From Spirochaetae bacterium HGW-Spirochaetae-2 (GTDB lineage: Bacteria > Spirochaetota > Spirochaetia > Sphaerochaetales > Sphaerochaetaceae), in contig PGXW01000018.1 of the NCBI GenBank assembly GCA_002839355.1, positions 29,450 through 93,449 of the forward strand: DNA of 64,000 bases, read 5' to 3'. The notes under the pieces were generated by a model. The model worked only from the letters and a program-made list of their open reading frames with translations, made no database searches and had not been told where the DNA came from. Of this stretch, positions 8,977-17,556 are shown piece by piece. How positions within the stretch are numbered: the first letter of the stretch is position 1; each line of letters opens with the position of its first letter. Both the position numbers and the translations under genes were made by a program.

Positions 8977-10188
8977 CTAGAGTTTCAGGTCGGGATTCCC
9001 AGCACCGAAATGCTTGAGGATCACGATCGGGTCAGACTTGGACGGGTTGGTGATCCGTACCCCGGCCTTCGCCGCATCCTCGCTGACGAAGTACTCGTCG
9101 TAGGTCAGTTGTCCGAACCTGATCAGCGCTGGAGTCTCTATGTCCCACGTGCCGAACGTCCCGTGCCCCTGTACCAAGTACATGCCGTAGGCGGCACTGT
9201 CGGTTATGGTCACAGATGTTCCCGGAAACACCGTCAGCTCCTTCGCGCTGAACGCACCCGATTTGTACACGACCCACTTCTCTTCATACCCCAATTCACG
9301 CATTTCCTCAATGGGTCGTACTGGCTTGGGTGCCATGAACCGGTGTTCGGCGAACAGCGGATCGACGTTCACCTCCCAGTCGATCACATCCAGCAGGTAG
9401 TCGTAGTCGCCAACCTTATCCTGCGGAGTATTCTTCCATAGCAAATCCTCCCCGATAATCGCATCGTTGACCAAGGACTGGTACATCGCGAACACGTCCG
9501 AAGCCATCTGCGGTTCATAGGTGCACAAGCTGCCCGGCGCGTGCAATACCCCCGGCGGTACGTCCCAACCGGTGCCGGGCACCAAACGGTACGCCGTCGA
9601 CAGGTCGGTGATCTTGTTGTCCCCGTGGGTGAAGTTCATCAGCGCCTCCTTCACCTGCTCCCGGGTCACCCCGGGTTGCAATCCGAAGAAGGTATAGGGG
9701 AAATCGCCTCCGTGGTTGTTCAATTGGGGCGGGAAATAATAGGCCTCGGGTTTGCCCATGGCCCCCACCTTTGCGGCGTGCTCGTCGCGGTGGTGGATAT
9801 GGTGCGGTAGCGGTCCCTTGTTGTCGAAGAACTTGGAGAACATCGGCCACTTGCCGAACTGTTTCCAAAGACGATCCCCGATCAGGGCTCCCTTGAGTTC
9901 GTCGACCGCATCCCGTAGCAGGAATTGCTTCGTCTGGCCCTTGTCCTCGAACACACAGAAGCTCAGTCCCTCGAACTCGCCGGTCAGCGGACCGTTGTCC
10001 GCGGGTGTCGTGGAGCTGAACCAACGCTCGTCGATACCGCCACGGTTCCCTCCCAACGCATAATAATCGTCCGGATGCAGCTTGATCCGCCGCCCGGGCA
10101 CACAGAACGAACGGGGAACCCAGTTCGGTGCCAACCTGAATATGCCCTTGCCTTGCTCGAATGCCGCTTGAATGTCACTTTTACTCAT
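8977..10188 (-). CDS. Cupin-fold sugar isomerase-like protein
   Basis: A 403-residue protein related to type I mannose-6-phosphate isomerases and other sugar cupins. The metal-binding cupin motif is visible as [12 protein letters not shown] (about 127-138), with a later [14 protein letters not shown] segment giving another histidine. A second cupin-like barrel covers about 280-400 ([19 protein letters not shown]). It lies in the ribose-type transporter operon directly after the permease gene, so it probably isomerises or epimerises the imported sugar. Family membership is fairly clear; the substrate is inference. The ATG at 10188 follows GAGAGG about 9 bases upstream. Confidence 0.8.
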   Translation of the reverse strand: MSKSDIQAAFEQGKGIFRLAPNWVPRSFCVPGRRIKLHPDDYYALGGNRGGIDERWFSSTTPADNGPLTGEFEGLSFCVFEDKGQTKQFLLRDAVDELKGALIGDRLWKQFGKWPMFSKFFDNKGPLPHHIHHRDEHAAKVGAMGKPEAYYFPPQLNNHGGDFPYTFFGLQPGVTREQVKEALMNFTHGDNKITDLSTAYRLVPGTGWDVPPGVLHAPGSLCTYEPQMASDVFAMYQSLVNDAIIGEDLLWKNTPQDKVGDYDYLLDVIDWEVNVDPLFAEHRFMAPKPVRPIEEMRELGYEEKWVVYKSGAFSAKELTVFPGTSVTITDSAAYGMYLVQGHGTFGTWDIETPALIRFGQLTYDEYFVSEDAAKAGVRITNPSKSDPIVILKHFGAGNPDLKL

Positions 10189-10216
10189 ACTATAGTACCT
10201 CTCTGTATGTAAATGT

Positions 10217-11164
10217 TCAATTTGTCTCGTCCCGGAGCCTGTCGAGGATGACTGCTCCGATAATCAGGGCGCCCTTGACCACCTGTTGGAAATATGGAGA
10301 GATTCCCAGCAGGTTCATGCCGTTGTTGATCACGCCGATCAACAGTGCGCCTATCAAGGTGCCGATAATGCTTCCCCGACCTCCTGAAAGGCTTGTACCG
10401 CCGATAACCACAGCGGCGATAACGTCCAGTTCATACCCCTGCCCCGCGATCGCCTCCGCCGAATTCAAACGGCTGGTAAGTATCAGGGCACTGAGGGAAG
10501 AGGCGATTCCGACTATCACATAGACCATGGTCTTGTAGAAGTTGACATTGATACCGGAAAGCTTCACCGTCTCCTCGTTGCCGCCGATAGCATAGGTATA
10601 TCGTCCCAACCGAGTATGGTTGAGAATAAACCAAGCCAGTGCCACCGTGGCGATGAAAATGATCACCGGAATGGGAATCCCAAGGAAATACCCTCCGCCG
10701 AGTTGTCTGAACTCAGGTGAAAACCCGCTCACCGGATAGCCTTTGCTGTATATGAGTGTAAGACCACGCGCTATGGTGACCATACCGAGTGTCACGACGA
10801 AGGGGGCGATCTTACCCTTGGTGATCAACACACCGTTTATCAAACCGATTCCACCACCTACAAGAATCGCAGCCACCGAAGCGATGAACACTCCTATCCC
10901 GTTGTTTTTCATCAAACCTGCCGCGATCATCCCCGACAAGGCCAAGATGGAACCGACCGAGAGGTCGATGCCTCCGGTAAGGATGACGAAGGTCATACCT
11001 ACCGCAATAATGCCATAGATCGACGTCTGCCTGAAGATATTCAGAATATTGTTTGTTGTCATGAAATAGGGCGACAGGATCGACAGCCCTATGCAGATAA
11101 GGAAAAATACTATGAGAATTCCATTGTTCTTCAACAATTGCTTGTAATCGATTTTCTTCTCCAT
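10217..11164 (-). CDS. Ribose-type sugar ABC transporter permease
   Basis: A 315-residue permease of the RbsC/XylH/AraH family with about ten membrane helices. Recognisable family segments are [39 protein letters not shown] near residues 55-80, [20 protein letters not shown], and the C-terminal [19 protein letters not shown]. It should pair with itself and with the ATPase encoded just upstream. The start is uncertain: ATG at 11164 is chosen from homology, while in-frame ATGs at 11188 and 11191 and a TTG at 11200 that overlaps the ATPase stop are alternatives. AAAGGAG lies 13 bases before the chosen start. Confidence 0.92.
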   Translation of the reverse strand: MEKKIDYKQLLKNNGILIVFFLICIGLSILSPYFMTTNNILNIFRQTSIYGIIAVGMTFVILTGGIDLSVGSILALSGMIAAGLMKNNGIGVFIASVAAILVGGGIGLINGVLITKGKIAPFVVTLGMVTIARGLTLIYSKGYPVSGFSPEFRQLGGGYFLGIPIPVIIFIATVALAWFILNHTRLGRYTYAIGGNEETVKLSGINVNFYKTMVYVIVGIASSLSALILTSRLNSAEAIAGQGYELDVIAAVVIGGTSLSGGRGSIIGTLIGALLIGVINNGMNLLGISPYFQQVVKGALIIGAVILDRLRDETN

Positions 11165-11196
11165 GGTCTCAACCCTGCTCCTTTGCATCATCCATC

Positions 11197-12699
11197 TCAA
11201 GCCCCTTTCTTATCGAACAGGCCAAGAGAGTATTCCATCACTTGCTCTTCGCTCAACTCGCCTTTCTTGAATTCCCTGACTATCCGTCCCTCGAACACGA
11301 CCGCGGCCCGATCGCTGATATTCATGACTTCGGGCAATTCGGAACTGATCATGATGACCGCGGCGCCCCGCTTGGCAAGATTCTGCATGAGCCGGTATAT
11401 CTCGACCTTGGCACCCACATCGATACCGCGTGTCGGTTCATCAAAGATATACACCTTGCAGTGGCGGATGAACCATTTCGCCAGGACCACCTTCTGTTGG
11501 TTTCCACCCGAGAGGTTCCGCACCAACTGCCTGACCGACGGAGTCTTAATGTTCATGCTGTCCACCATGGTGTTCACTTCCGCATTGATCTTCTTGCGAT
11601 GCAGGACCCCCGCGGTGGAATACAGGTCCAGGACACTGAGCGCGGCATTGTCGAACACACTCATGCCGAGGACCAGACCTTGCTGCTTGCGTTCCTCGGG
11701 AATCAGTCCGATACCCTTCATGACAGCATCCTGACAATTCCGTATGGTCACCTGCTCTCCGTCCAACAGGACTTCACCCGAGTCCATCTTGCGGTATCCA
11801 TAGACAGTCTGCATGATCTCTGTCCTTCCGGCACCGACCAAACCGACGAAACCAAAGATTTCCCCTGCCCTCGCCGTAAACGAGACATCCTCACAGATGC
11901 CTTTCTTGGTAAGACCCTTCACTTCAAGCACCACATCACCGGGAACCGATTCATATTGTGGATATTGTTCTTCCAGAACACGGCCAACCATATATTTTAT
12001 CATTTCATCGTTGGACATCTCGCCACGATTCTTGGTGATCACACGCTCGCCGTCGCGGAGGATGGTTATGCGGTCGGCCAGATGGTGGACCTCCTCAAGA
12101 CGGTGGGAAATATAGATGATCGATACGCCGTCGTTCTTCAGTTGCTTGATGATCTCGAACAACCGGTCGACTTCATTGCCGGTCAACGCTGCCGTAGGCT
12201 CGTCCATGACCAGGATCTCGGCTTTCAACGATAACGCCTTCGCTATCTCGACGATCTGTTGATGCGCCGCGCCCAGCGATTTGACCTTCTGTTGTGGACT
12301 GATGTCGAGCTTGAAGGGAGCAAGCGCCTCGCGGGTCATCTTGCGCATCTTGGACCAATCGATGGTACCGATTGAGGTTTTCGGTTCACGACCCAAGAAG
12401 ATATTCTCGGACACCGAAAGGTAGGGAATCAGGTTCAGCTCTTGGTATATGACACCGATTCCCAACTTGATCATCTCCCGGAGTCCCGTGGAAACAATCT
12501 TTTCCCCTTTGAGAAAGAGCTCCCCACTATCGGCTTTATACAAACCGGAAAGAATCTTCATCAAAGTGGATTTCCCGGCACCGTTTTCTCCGACCAATGC
12601 GTGCAGTTCTCCTTTGTGCAGGTCGAAACCGACATCGGACAGGGCACGGACACCAGGAAACGATTTGGTTATACCGGACATTTTCAGCAATGGTTCCAT
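11197..12699 (-). CDS. Ribose-type sugar ABC transporter ATPase (two ABC domains)
   Basis: A 500-residue RbsA/MglA-type ATPase with two nucleotide-binding domains. Domain 1 has Walker A GENGAGKSTLMK (about 37-48), a non-canonical signature LGAAHQQIVEIAKAL, Walker B ILVMDEPTAAL and the ISHR switch histidine. Domain 2 has the usual degenerate Walker A (GLVGAGRTEI) but a full signature LSGGNQQKVVLAKW and IFDEPTRGID. It energises uptake with the adjacent permease. The ATG at 12699 follows GAGGAG, so the longer frame to 12750 is rejected. It is the second gene of the operon, after the binding protein and a hairpin. Confidence 0.95.
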   Translation of the reverse strand: MEPLLKMSGITKSFPGVRALSDVGFDLHKGELHALVGENGAGKSTLMKILSGLYKADSGELFLKGEKIVSTGLREMIKLGIGVIYQELNLIPYLSVSENIFLGREPKTSIGTIDWSKMRKMTREALAPFKLDISPQQKVKSLGAAHQQIVEIAKALSLKAEILVMDEPTAALTGNEVDRLFEIIKQLKNDGVSIIYISHRLEEVHHLADRITILRDGERVITKNRGEMSNDEMIKYMVGRVLEEQYPQYESVPGDVVLEVKGLTKKGICEDVSFTARAGEIFGFVGLVGAGRTEIMQTVYGYRKMDSGEVLLDGEQVTIRNCQDAVMKGIGLIPEERKQQGLVLGMSVFDNAALSVLDLYSTAGVLHRKKINAEVNTMVDSMNIKTPSVRQLVRNLSGGNQQKVVLAKWFIRHCKVYIFDEPTRGIDVGAKVEIYRLMQNLAKRGAAVIMISSELPEVMNISDRAAVVFEGRIVREFKKGELSEEQVMEYSLGLFDKKGA

Positions 12700-12722
12700 G
12701 GAAGGCTCCTCACGATAAAATC

Positions 12723-12751
12723 CATGGGGCCGGGGGTTACCCAGCCCCATG
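12723..12751 (-). promoter_or_regulatory. Intercistronic hairpin after the ribose-type binding protein gene
   Basis: CATGGGGC and GCCCCATG form an 8-bp stem, and GGG/CCC pair inside it around a TTA loop. It starts 15 bases after the binding-protein stop and ends before the ATPase ribosome site. No T-run follows. It fits a 3'-protecting or partially terminating element that keeps the binding protein mRNA in excess over the ATPase and permease. Confidence 0.6.
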
Positions 12752-12766
12752 ATCGGAAACTGTCGG

Positions 12767-13681
12767 TTATTTGGTAACCGGAAGCGGGTTGATGTAATCT
12801 ACAGGAGATGCGGGTTTCTTGCCGGTCCTGATGAATTCGACCAACACATCGAGAGCCTTGGAAGCCTGCTGGCCGGGGAACTGGTCGATGGTCGCATCAA
12901 GCTTGCCTTCCTTCATGTAGGCGAAAGCATCGGTGGTCGCATCGAAACCGATGGTGACCTTGGAAGCAGGATTGATACCAGCCGATTGCATGGCTTCGAT
13001 TGCGCCGATGATCATCTCATCGTTCGCACCGAACACTGCGTCAAAGTTGGGATATGCCTGCATGAGGTTTTCCATGACGTTCTGTGCACGCGAGCGGGAG
13101 AATTCGGCAGTCTGGCTGACGATTATCTTCACGTTGGAGGCATTGATGACTTCATCGAATCCGGCTTTGCGGTCGAGTGCGGCCGAGGCTCCGGGTGTTC
13201 CCTCAAGCTCAATTACCGTACCCTTGTTTCCCAACTGCTCGATGATGTAGCGGGCAGCGGCCCTTCCACCTTCGACGTTGTCAGCGCCGACATGGATGAG
13301 CACCTTGTCGGTATTGGCCTTGCGGTCGACGGTCGCCACTGGAATTCCAGCCGCTACTGCTGCTTCGATCGCAGGAACGAGGGAATCGGTGGTGATTGGC
13401 GAAATGAGGATCGCATCGACTTTCTGGGCGATGAAATTCTCAACTGCGGCCATTTGGATCGACGATTGGTTCTGCGCATCGTGGGTGATCAGTTGCACCC
13501 CAAGTTTGTCGGCATATGCGACAGCTTCGTCGAACATGGTCACGAAGAATGGGAACTGCAGTCCGGGAACGGTAAATCCGATGGTGATCTTACCATCGGT
13601 CTTCGCCTCGGTCCTACCAGCCGCAAAGAGCGTGGCTCCGAGAAGTACCAGGACCAATGTGAGAACAAGAAATTTTTTCAT
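12767..13681 (-). CDS. Periplasmic sugar-binding protein (ribose type)
   Basis: A 304-residue type I periplasmic binding protein of the RbsB class. A signal peptide of about 22 residues (MKKFLVLTLVLVLLGATLFA) has no lipobox cysteine, so it is a secreted rather than clearly lipidated form. The mature part shows IGFTVPGLQFPFF, AQNQSSIQMAAVENFIAQKVDAI, VDRKANTDKVLIHVGADN, IELEGTPGASAALDR and a C-terminal DQFPGQQASKALD. The ATG at 13681 follows AAAGGAGAGG. It is the first gene of the operon. A five-carbon sugar or related compound is the likely ligand, but the sequence alone does not fix it. Confidence 0.92.
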   Translation of the reverse strand: MKKFLVLTLVLVLLGATLFAAGRTEAKTDGKITIGFTVPGLQFPFFVTMFDEAVAYADKLGVQLITHDAQNQSSIQMAAVENFIAQKVDAILISPITTDSLVPAIEAAVAAGIPVATVDRKANTDKVLIHVGADNVEGGRAAARYIIEQLGNKGTVIELEGTPGASAALDRKAGFDEVINASNVKIIVSQTAEFSRSRAQNVMENLMQAYPNFDAVFGANDEMIIGAIEAMQSAGINPASKVTIGFDATTDAFAYMKEGKLDATIDQFPGQQASKALDVLVEFIRTGKKPASPVDYINPLPVTK

Positions 13682-13713
13682 ATTACACCTCTCCTTTATT
13701 TGGATGTACCTAA

Positions 13714-13741
13714 AGCCTAGCACAGAAAATTGAGTTGTCAA
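13714..13741 (-). promoter_or_regulatory. Predicted promoter of the ribose-type transporter operon
   Basis: On the minus strand a perfect -35 TTGACA (13736-13741) is followed after 16 bases by TAGGCT (13714-13719), which is a poor -10. The position, 33 bases before the binding protein ATG, is reasonable. Confidence 0.5.
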
Positions 13742-13745
13742 GCAT

Positions 13746-13769
13746 GAAATCGTTTGCGCAATCGATTTC
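13746..13769. promoter_or_regulatory. LacI-type operator between divergent sugar operons
   Basis: GAAATCG-TTTGCGCAA-TCGATTTC is a 24-base near-perfect palindrome centred on TTGCGCAA, with only one asymmetric pair. It lies between the minus-strand -35 (13736-13741) and a plus-strand TTGACA (13794-13799), so one regulator could control both divergent operons. The CG-centred symmetry is typical of LacI-family operators. The obvious candidate regulator is the LacI protein encoded at 7908-8915. Confidence 0.7.
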
Positions 13770-13832
13770 CTGGACTATTTTCCTTGACAGCGACCAATTT
13801 CAGCTCTACCGTGGTAGATGTAGGAGAGACGT

Positions 13833-15014
13833 ATGCGACGACCCATGCCTATCACAAAAGTAGAATTTTGCGCGAAGGTAAAACAGCTCGAGGATATCTT
13901 GGAATCTCATGGCTACACGGGGGCATACCTGTGCAGCGAGGGCGCCATGCGCTGGTTCACGGGCATGCGCCACCAGGTGGTCGACATAAGTCCCAATGCT
14001 CCCACGACAGTCCAAGCGATCGTCACGGTACATCCCCAACGGTCCATATCCTTCTTCAGCGAACCGTGGGAAGCTGCTCGGGTAGGCGATATCATGGCCA
14101 AGGGAATCTGGAACGATTGTGGTATCGCCGTTTCCTACGGCGGGTCTTCTCCCGACTTTTCCAGACCTGGACTACTTTCCCCCACCCTTGCCGGTTACGC
14201 CGAACTGGAACGGACTATCGTATCCCCGTTGTCCGAAGGTACTGCAGGCAACCAATGGGACAAACTCATGTGGCTCATCGGAGAATCCCGCCAGGCTTTG
14301 GTCGAAGTGGCACGGCTGCTCCGTCCCGGCATGACCGGCTGGGATGTGCGTTCGGCTATCTACGAAGCATACCACAGGCGCCATATCGAGCTGAATCTGG
14401 TGATGCTCGGACTTTCGGGCATGCAAAAGCATGCGCATCCGGTAATCGATGACGATTCGGTCGTCGAGGACGGAAGTATGGTCAAACTGGTTGTCGGTGC
14501 CCGCTATTTCGACATGATCCACTCGGCCAGCCAATTGGTTGCGATCGGCAGGAAGCCGAGCGAGCGGGAATTGCATGTGCACCGCGCATTGCAAGAGGCG
14601 ACCCTCGCCTATGCAGACCAGTATCGGAGCGATGCGGTGGAATCGGACCTGTACCATTGTCTTGGTCCGATATTCCTATCGGTCGCAAAAAAGCAGGCGT
14701 TGGCAGGTTTCGAAAAATCCGCATACCTGCACCATGGTGGTGGTCCATTGAGTCCTCTGGGTAGTCGGGACTTCGTCGTGACCGAACGGGGGACACGAAG
14801 CATATTTCCCTATGCACAATTCGCACTCAATCCGGTCGATGCCCTCCACTACCTGAAATTTGAACTGCAGGGGGTCACCCTTCCCTCGGGTCCTCCCCTG
14901 ATCCTCGACGAATTCACCTGGTGCGACGATGCCAGGTTGTACCAGACGGTGCAATGGCAATCGGAATCGTTGCGATTGCCCACCATAATCACCAATGGAG
15001 ACCATCCGCAATGA
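13833..15014 (+). CDS. M24 (creatinase/aminopeptidase P)-like protein lacking metal ligands
   Basis: A 393-residue protein with the two-part M24 layout: a creatinase-N-like domain (about 10-150, GYTGAYLCSEGAMRWFTGMRH) and a pita-bread-fold domain (about 165-390, LLRPGMTGWDVRSAIYEAY, LHHGGGPLSPLG). In active enzymes two aspartates bind metal in the strands after the ...GD motif. Here those strands read VKLVVGARYF and MIHSASQLVAI, so both are missing, and the later glutamates are not obvious. It may act like creatinase without metals or as a binding protein. The ATG at 13833 follows GGAGAG. Its stop overlaps the kinase start (ATGA). Confidence 0.8.
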   Translation: MRRPMPITKVEFCAKVKQLEDILESHGYTGAYLCSEGAMRWFTGMRHQVVDISPNAPTTVQAIVTVHPQRSISFFSEPWEAARVGDIMAKGIWNDCGIAVSYGGSSPDFSRPGLLSPTLAGYAELERTIVSPLSEGTAGNQWDKLMWLIGESRQALVEVARLLRPGMTGWDVRSAIYEAYHRRHIELNLVMLGLSGMQKHAHPVIDDDSVVEDGSMVKLVVGARYFDMIHSASQLVAIGRKPSERELHVHRALQEATLAYADQYRSDAVESDLYHCLGPIFLSVAKKQALAGFEKSAYLHHGGGPLSPLGSRDFVVTERGTRSIFPYAQFALNPVDALHYLKFELQGVTLPSGPPLILDEFTWCDDARLYQTVQWQSESLRLPTIITNGDHPQ

Positions 15015-16500
15015 AAAGTTACTTCCTAGGCATAGACAACGGAGGAACGGTGAGCAAGGCCGCTATCTTCGATGAAACAGGGATGCAGATCGCCCAGGCA
15101 TCATCCAGTGTTCGCATGCTGACGCCGAAGGCGGGTCATACCGAACGCGATATGGATGAGCTGTGGCACGTGACAGCCTCGGTGATCCGCAACGCTGTGG
15201 GAAAAAGCGGGATACAGGCAGAACGGATCAAGGGTGTTGCCTGTACCGGACACGGCAAGGGACTCTACCTGTGGGGCAAGGACGGCAAACCGTGCGGCAA
15301 CGGCATCATCTCGACCGATACCCGGGCGTGGGAGTATCCGGTGAAATGGGCCATGGACGGAACCGCGGACAAGGTGTTCGCCAAGACATTCCAGAGCATC
15401 CTATGGACCATGAACCCAAGCGCCTGGAGCAGGTCCAATGGATATTCGAAGTGAAGGACTACATCCGTTTCCGGCTGACCGGAACCGCAGCGGCCGAGAT
15501 CACCGACTATTCGGGGAGCAATCTGCTCAATTGCGCGACCAAGACATTCGACAAGGACCTGCTCGATGATTTCAACCTCGGGCACCTGTCCCATGCCTTG
15601 CCTCCCCTGGTCACATCTTCACAAATGTGTGGAACCATTTCGAAACAGGCCGCCGCGGACACGGGTTTGGCCGAGGGAACTCCTGTTGCTGGTGGCATGT
15701 TCGATATCGACGCCTGCGCCGTCGCCATGGATATCACCAACGAGGACCATGTGGCGGTGATCGCCGGCACCTGGAGCATCAACGAATACATCAGTAAACG
15801 GCCGGTACTCGACCGCAGCGTCATGATGAACTCCCTATACTGCATGGACGACTATTACCTGATCGAAGAGAGTTCTCCGACTTCGGCGAGCAACCATGCA
15901 TGGTTTGTCGATACCTTCCTCGCCGAGGAACGTGCAGAGGCCAAGCGTTTGGGGAAACATCCCTATGCCTATTGCGACGAATTGGCCGCAAGCATACCAC
16001 CGGACGGACAACGGATCGTATTCCTCCCCTACCTCTACGGTTCCAACTACAACGCCCAAGCCAAAGCTTCCCTGCTGGGTATGGATAGCCACCATACCCG
16101 AGCGCACATGGTCCGGGCAGTCTTGGAAGGAATCGCATTCGGCCACAAGGTACACCTGAACCGCCTGTTGGCGAACCGCGAAAGCACCGCATCGATCCGT
16201 CTTGCAGGAGGGGTGACAGCTTCGGAGCTATGGACCCGGATATTCTGCGATGTCTTCGAATTGCCGGTGCAGACGATCGATACGTCGGAATTGGGAGCCT
16301 TGGGTTGCGCCATGGCCGCAGCCGTGGCCAGCGGAATCTACAAGGACCTGCCCGAAGCTGCCGCCCACATGGTGCATGTCGGCGAGACACACCAACCCGA
16401 CCTGGCAAACAGCGCGATATACCGCGACAAGTTCGCACTGTACGAATCGGTCGGTGCGGCATTGGAACCAACCTGGAAAGACTTCAACGAGAAAACCTGA
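15011..16500 (+). pseudogene. LyxK/XylB-type FGGY sugar kinase, frameshifted
   Basis: The frame from ATG 15011 encodes a normal FGGY N-terminus (FLGIDNGGTVSKAAIFDE, HTERDMDELW, ACTGHGKGLYLWG) up to about 15420 and then stops at 15454. A second frame, entered around 15415-15420, continues with WIFEVKDYIRFRLTG, the GGMFDIDACAVAMD and FLPYLYGSN segments and a normal C-terminus at 16500. Compared with E. coli LyxK as I recall it, about 12 residues (a stretch ending in a ...HEP motif) are missing at the junction, so this looks like a deletion of about 37 bases rather than a single-base slip. Unless the sequence is wrong or the frame is recoded, the kinase is inactive. It overlaps the M24-like gene by four bases and is followed by the dehydrogenase. 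Confidence 0.85.
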
Positions 16501-16513
16501 AAGAGAGGATAGT

Positions 16514-17539
16514 ATGGCAGAGAAGAAGCACTTGATTATCGCAGATCCATTTCCACAAACATTGGAGAGGATATTCACGAAAGAGACCTTCGAGCGGCTG
16601 GAACGCATGGCCAGGGTGGTCTCCAGCGATTCGGACCATATGGATCCGGCGCAGTTCGACGCCCTGCTTCCCGAAGCGGTCGCCGTGATCGGCCAGAGCC
16701 CCATGCCAAAGGAGCGGTTGGACAAGGCCCCGAATCTACGGGTGATTTTCAACGTGGAGGGCAACTTCTACCAGAACATCGATTACACCGAGTGTTTCAA
16801 GCGCAATATCCGCGTCCTCAACTGTGGAGCGGTGTATGCCAGGCCGGTTGCGGAAATGGCCCTTGGCATGGCCATAGACCTTGCGCGGGGAATTACCTGG
16901 GAGCACATGCGCTTCCGTGAGGGAACCGAGCGCTATGTCTTGGAGGGAAACAGGGAAGCCCGCTTGCTCACCGGATCCACAGTCGGCTTGATAGGCTTCG
17001 GTCTGCTCGGCCGCAGTTTGCGCCCCCTGCTCGCTCCATTCGGATGCACGGTGAAGGTCTACGATCCGTGGCTCCCCGAGAGTGTGGTGCGCGAGCATGA
17101 TTGTATTCCGGCTTCGCTTGACGAAGTCCTCTCCAGCTGTCCGTTCATCTTCATCCTCGCCGGGGTGACCAACGAGAACAAGGGCTTCTTGGGGAAACGG
17201 GAATTCGACATGATCCTACCTGGAGCCAATGTCATGCTCATGAGCCGTGCGGCGATCGTCGATTTCGACGAATTCACCGACCAGGTTGCCAGAGGCCGTT
17301 TCAAGGCGGCGACCGACGTGTTCCCGACCGAACCGTGCGACAAAACCCATCGCATACGTTCAGTGGGCAATGTCATTCTCTCACCCCACCGGGCCGGAGG
17401 CATACCACAAGCATTCCACATGATCGGCGACATGCTGGTCGACGATTTCGAGCTTATCATGCGCAATCTCGCCCCGGTGAGGATGCAACCTGCCCAACCC
17501 GAGATTGTCTCTCGTTTGGCGAGCAAGCCGGTGAAGTGA
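16514..17539 (+). CDS. D-isomer-specific 2-hydroxyacid dehydrogenase
   Basis: A 341-residue NAD(P)-dependent dehydrogenase. The Rossmann motif GLIGFGLLGRSLRPLLAPFG (about 160-180) is followed by VYDPW. The catalytic arginine region reads LMSRAAIVD, the acid is in the FPTEP segment, and the catalytic histidine is in ILSPHRAGG. Family members reduce 2-keto acids or oxidise 2-hydroxy acids. In this plus-strand sugar operon it may handle a sugar-acid or glycolaldehyde-derived product. The ATG at 16514 is 13 bases after the kinase stop and follows AGAGAGGA; a longer reading frame upstream lies inside the kinase gene and is rejected. Confidence 0.9.
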   Translation: MAEKKHLIIADPFPQTLERIFTKETFERLERMARVVSSDSDHMDPAQFDALLPEAVAVIGQSPMPKERLDKAPNLRVIFNVEGNFYQNIDYTECFKRNIRVLNCGAVYARPVAEMALGMAIDLARGITWEHMRFREGTERYVLEGNREARLLTGSTVGLIGFGLLGRSLRPLLAPFGCTVKVYDPWLPESVVREHDCIPASLDEVLSSCPFIFILAGVTNENKGFLGKREFDMILPGANVMLMSRAAIVDFDEFTDQVARGRFKAATDVFPTEPCDKTHRIRSVGNVILSPHRAGGIPQAFHMIGDMLVDDFELIMRNLAPVRMQPAQPEIVSRLASKPVK

Positions 17540-17556
17540 CAGGGAAAGAAGTCGAA

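Noticed and set aside
13806..13817. CTACC-GT-GGTAG mini-palindrome near the M24-like start
   Set aside because: It is too short and overlaps the weak -10 region; I see no second copy.
16250..16513. N-terminal extension of the 2-hydroxyacid dehydrogenase
   Set aside because: It overlaps the C-terminus of the kinase in another frame and has no family match; ATG 16514 has a ribosome site.
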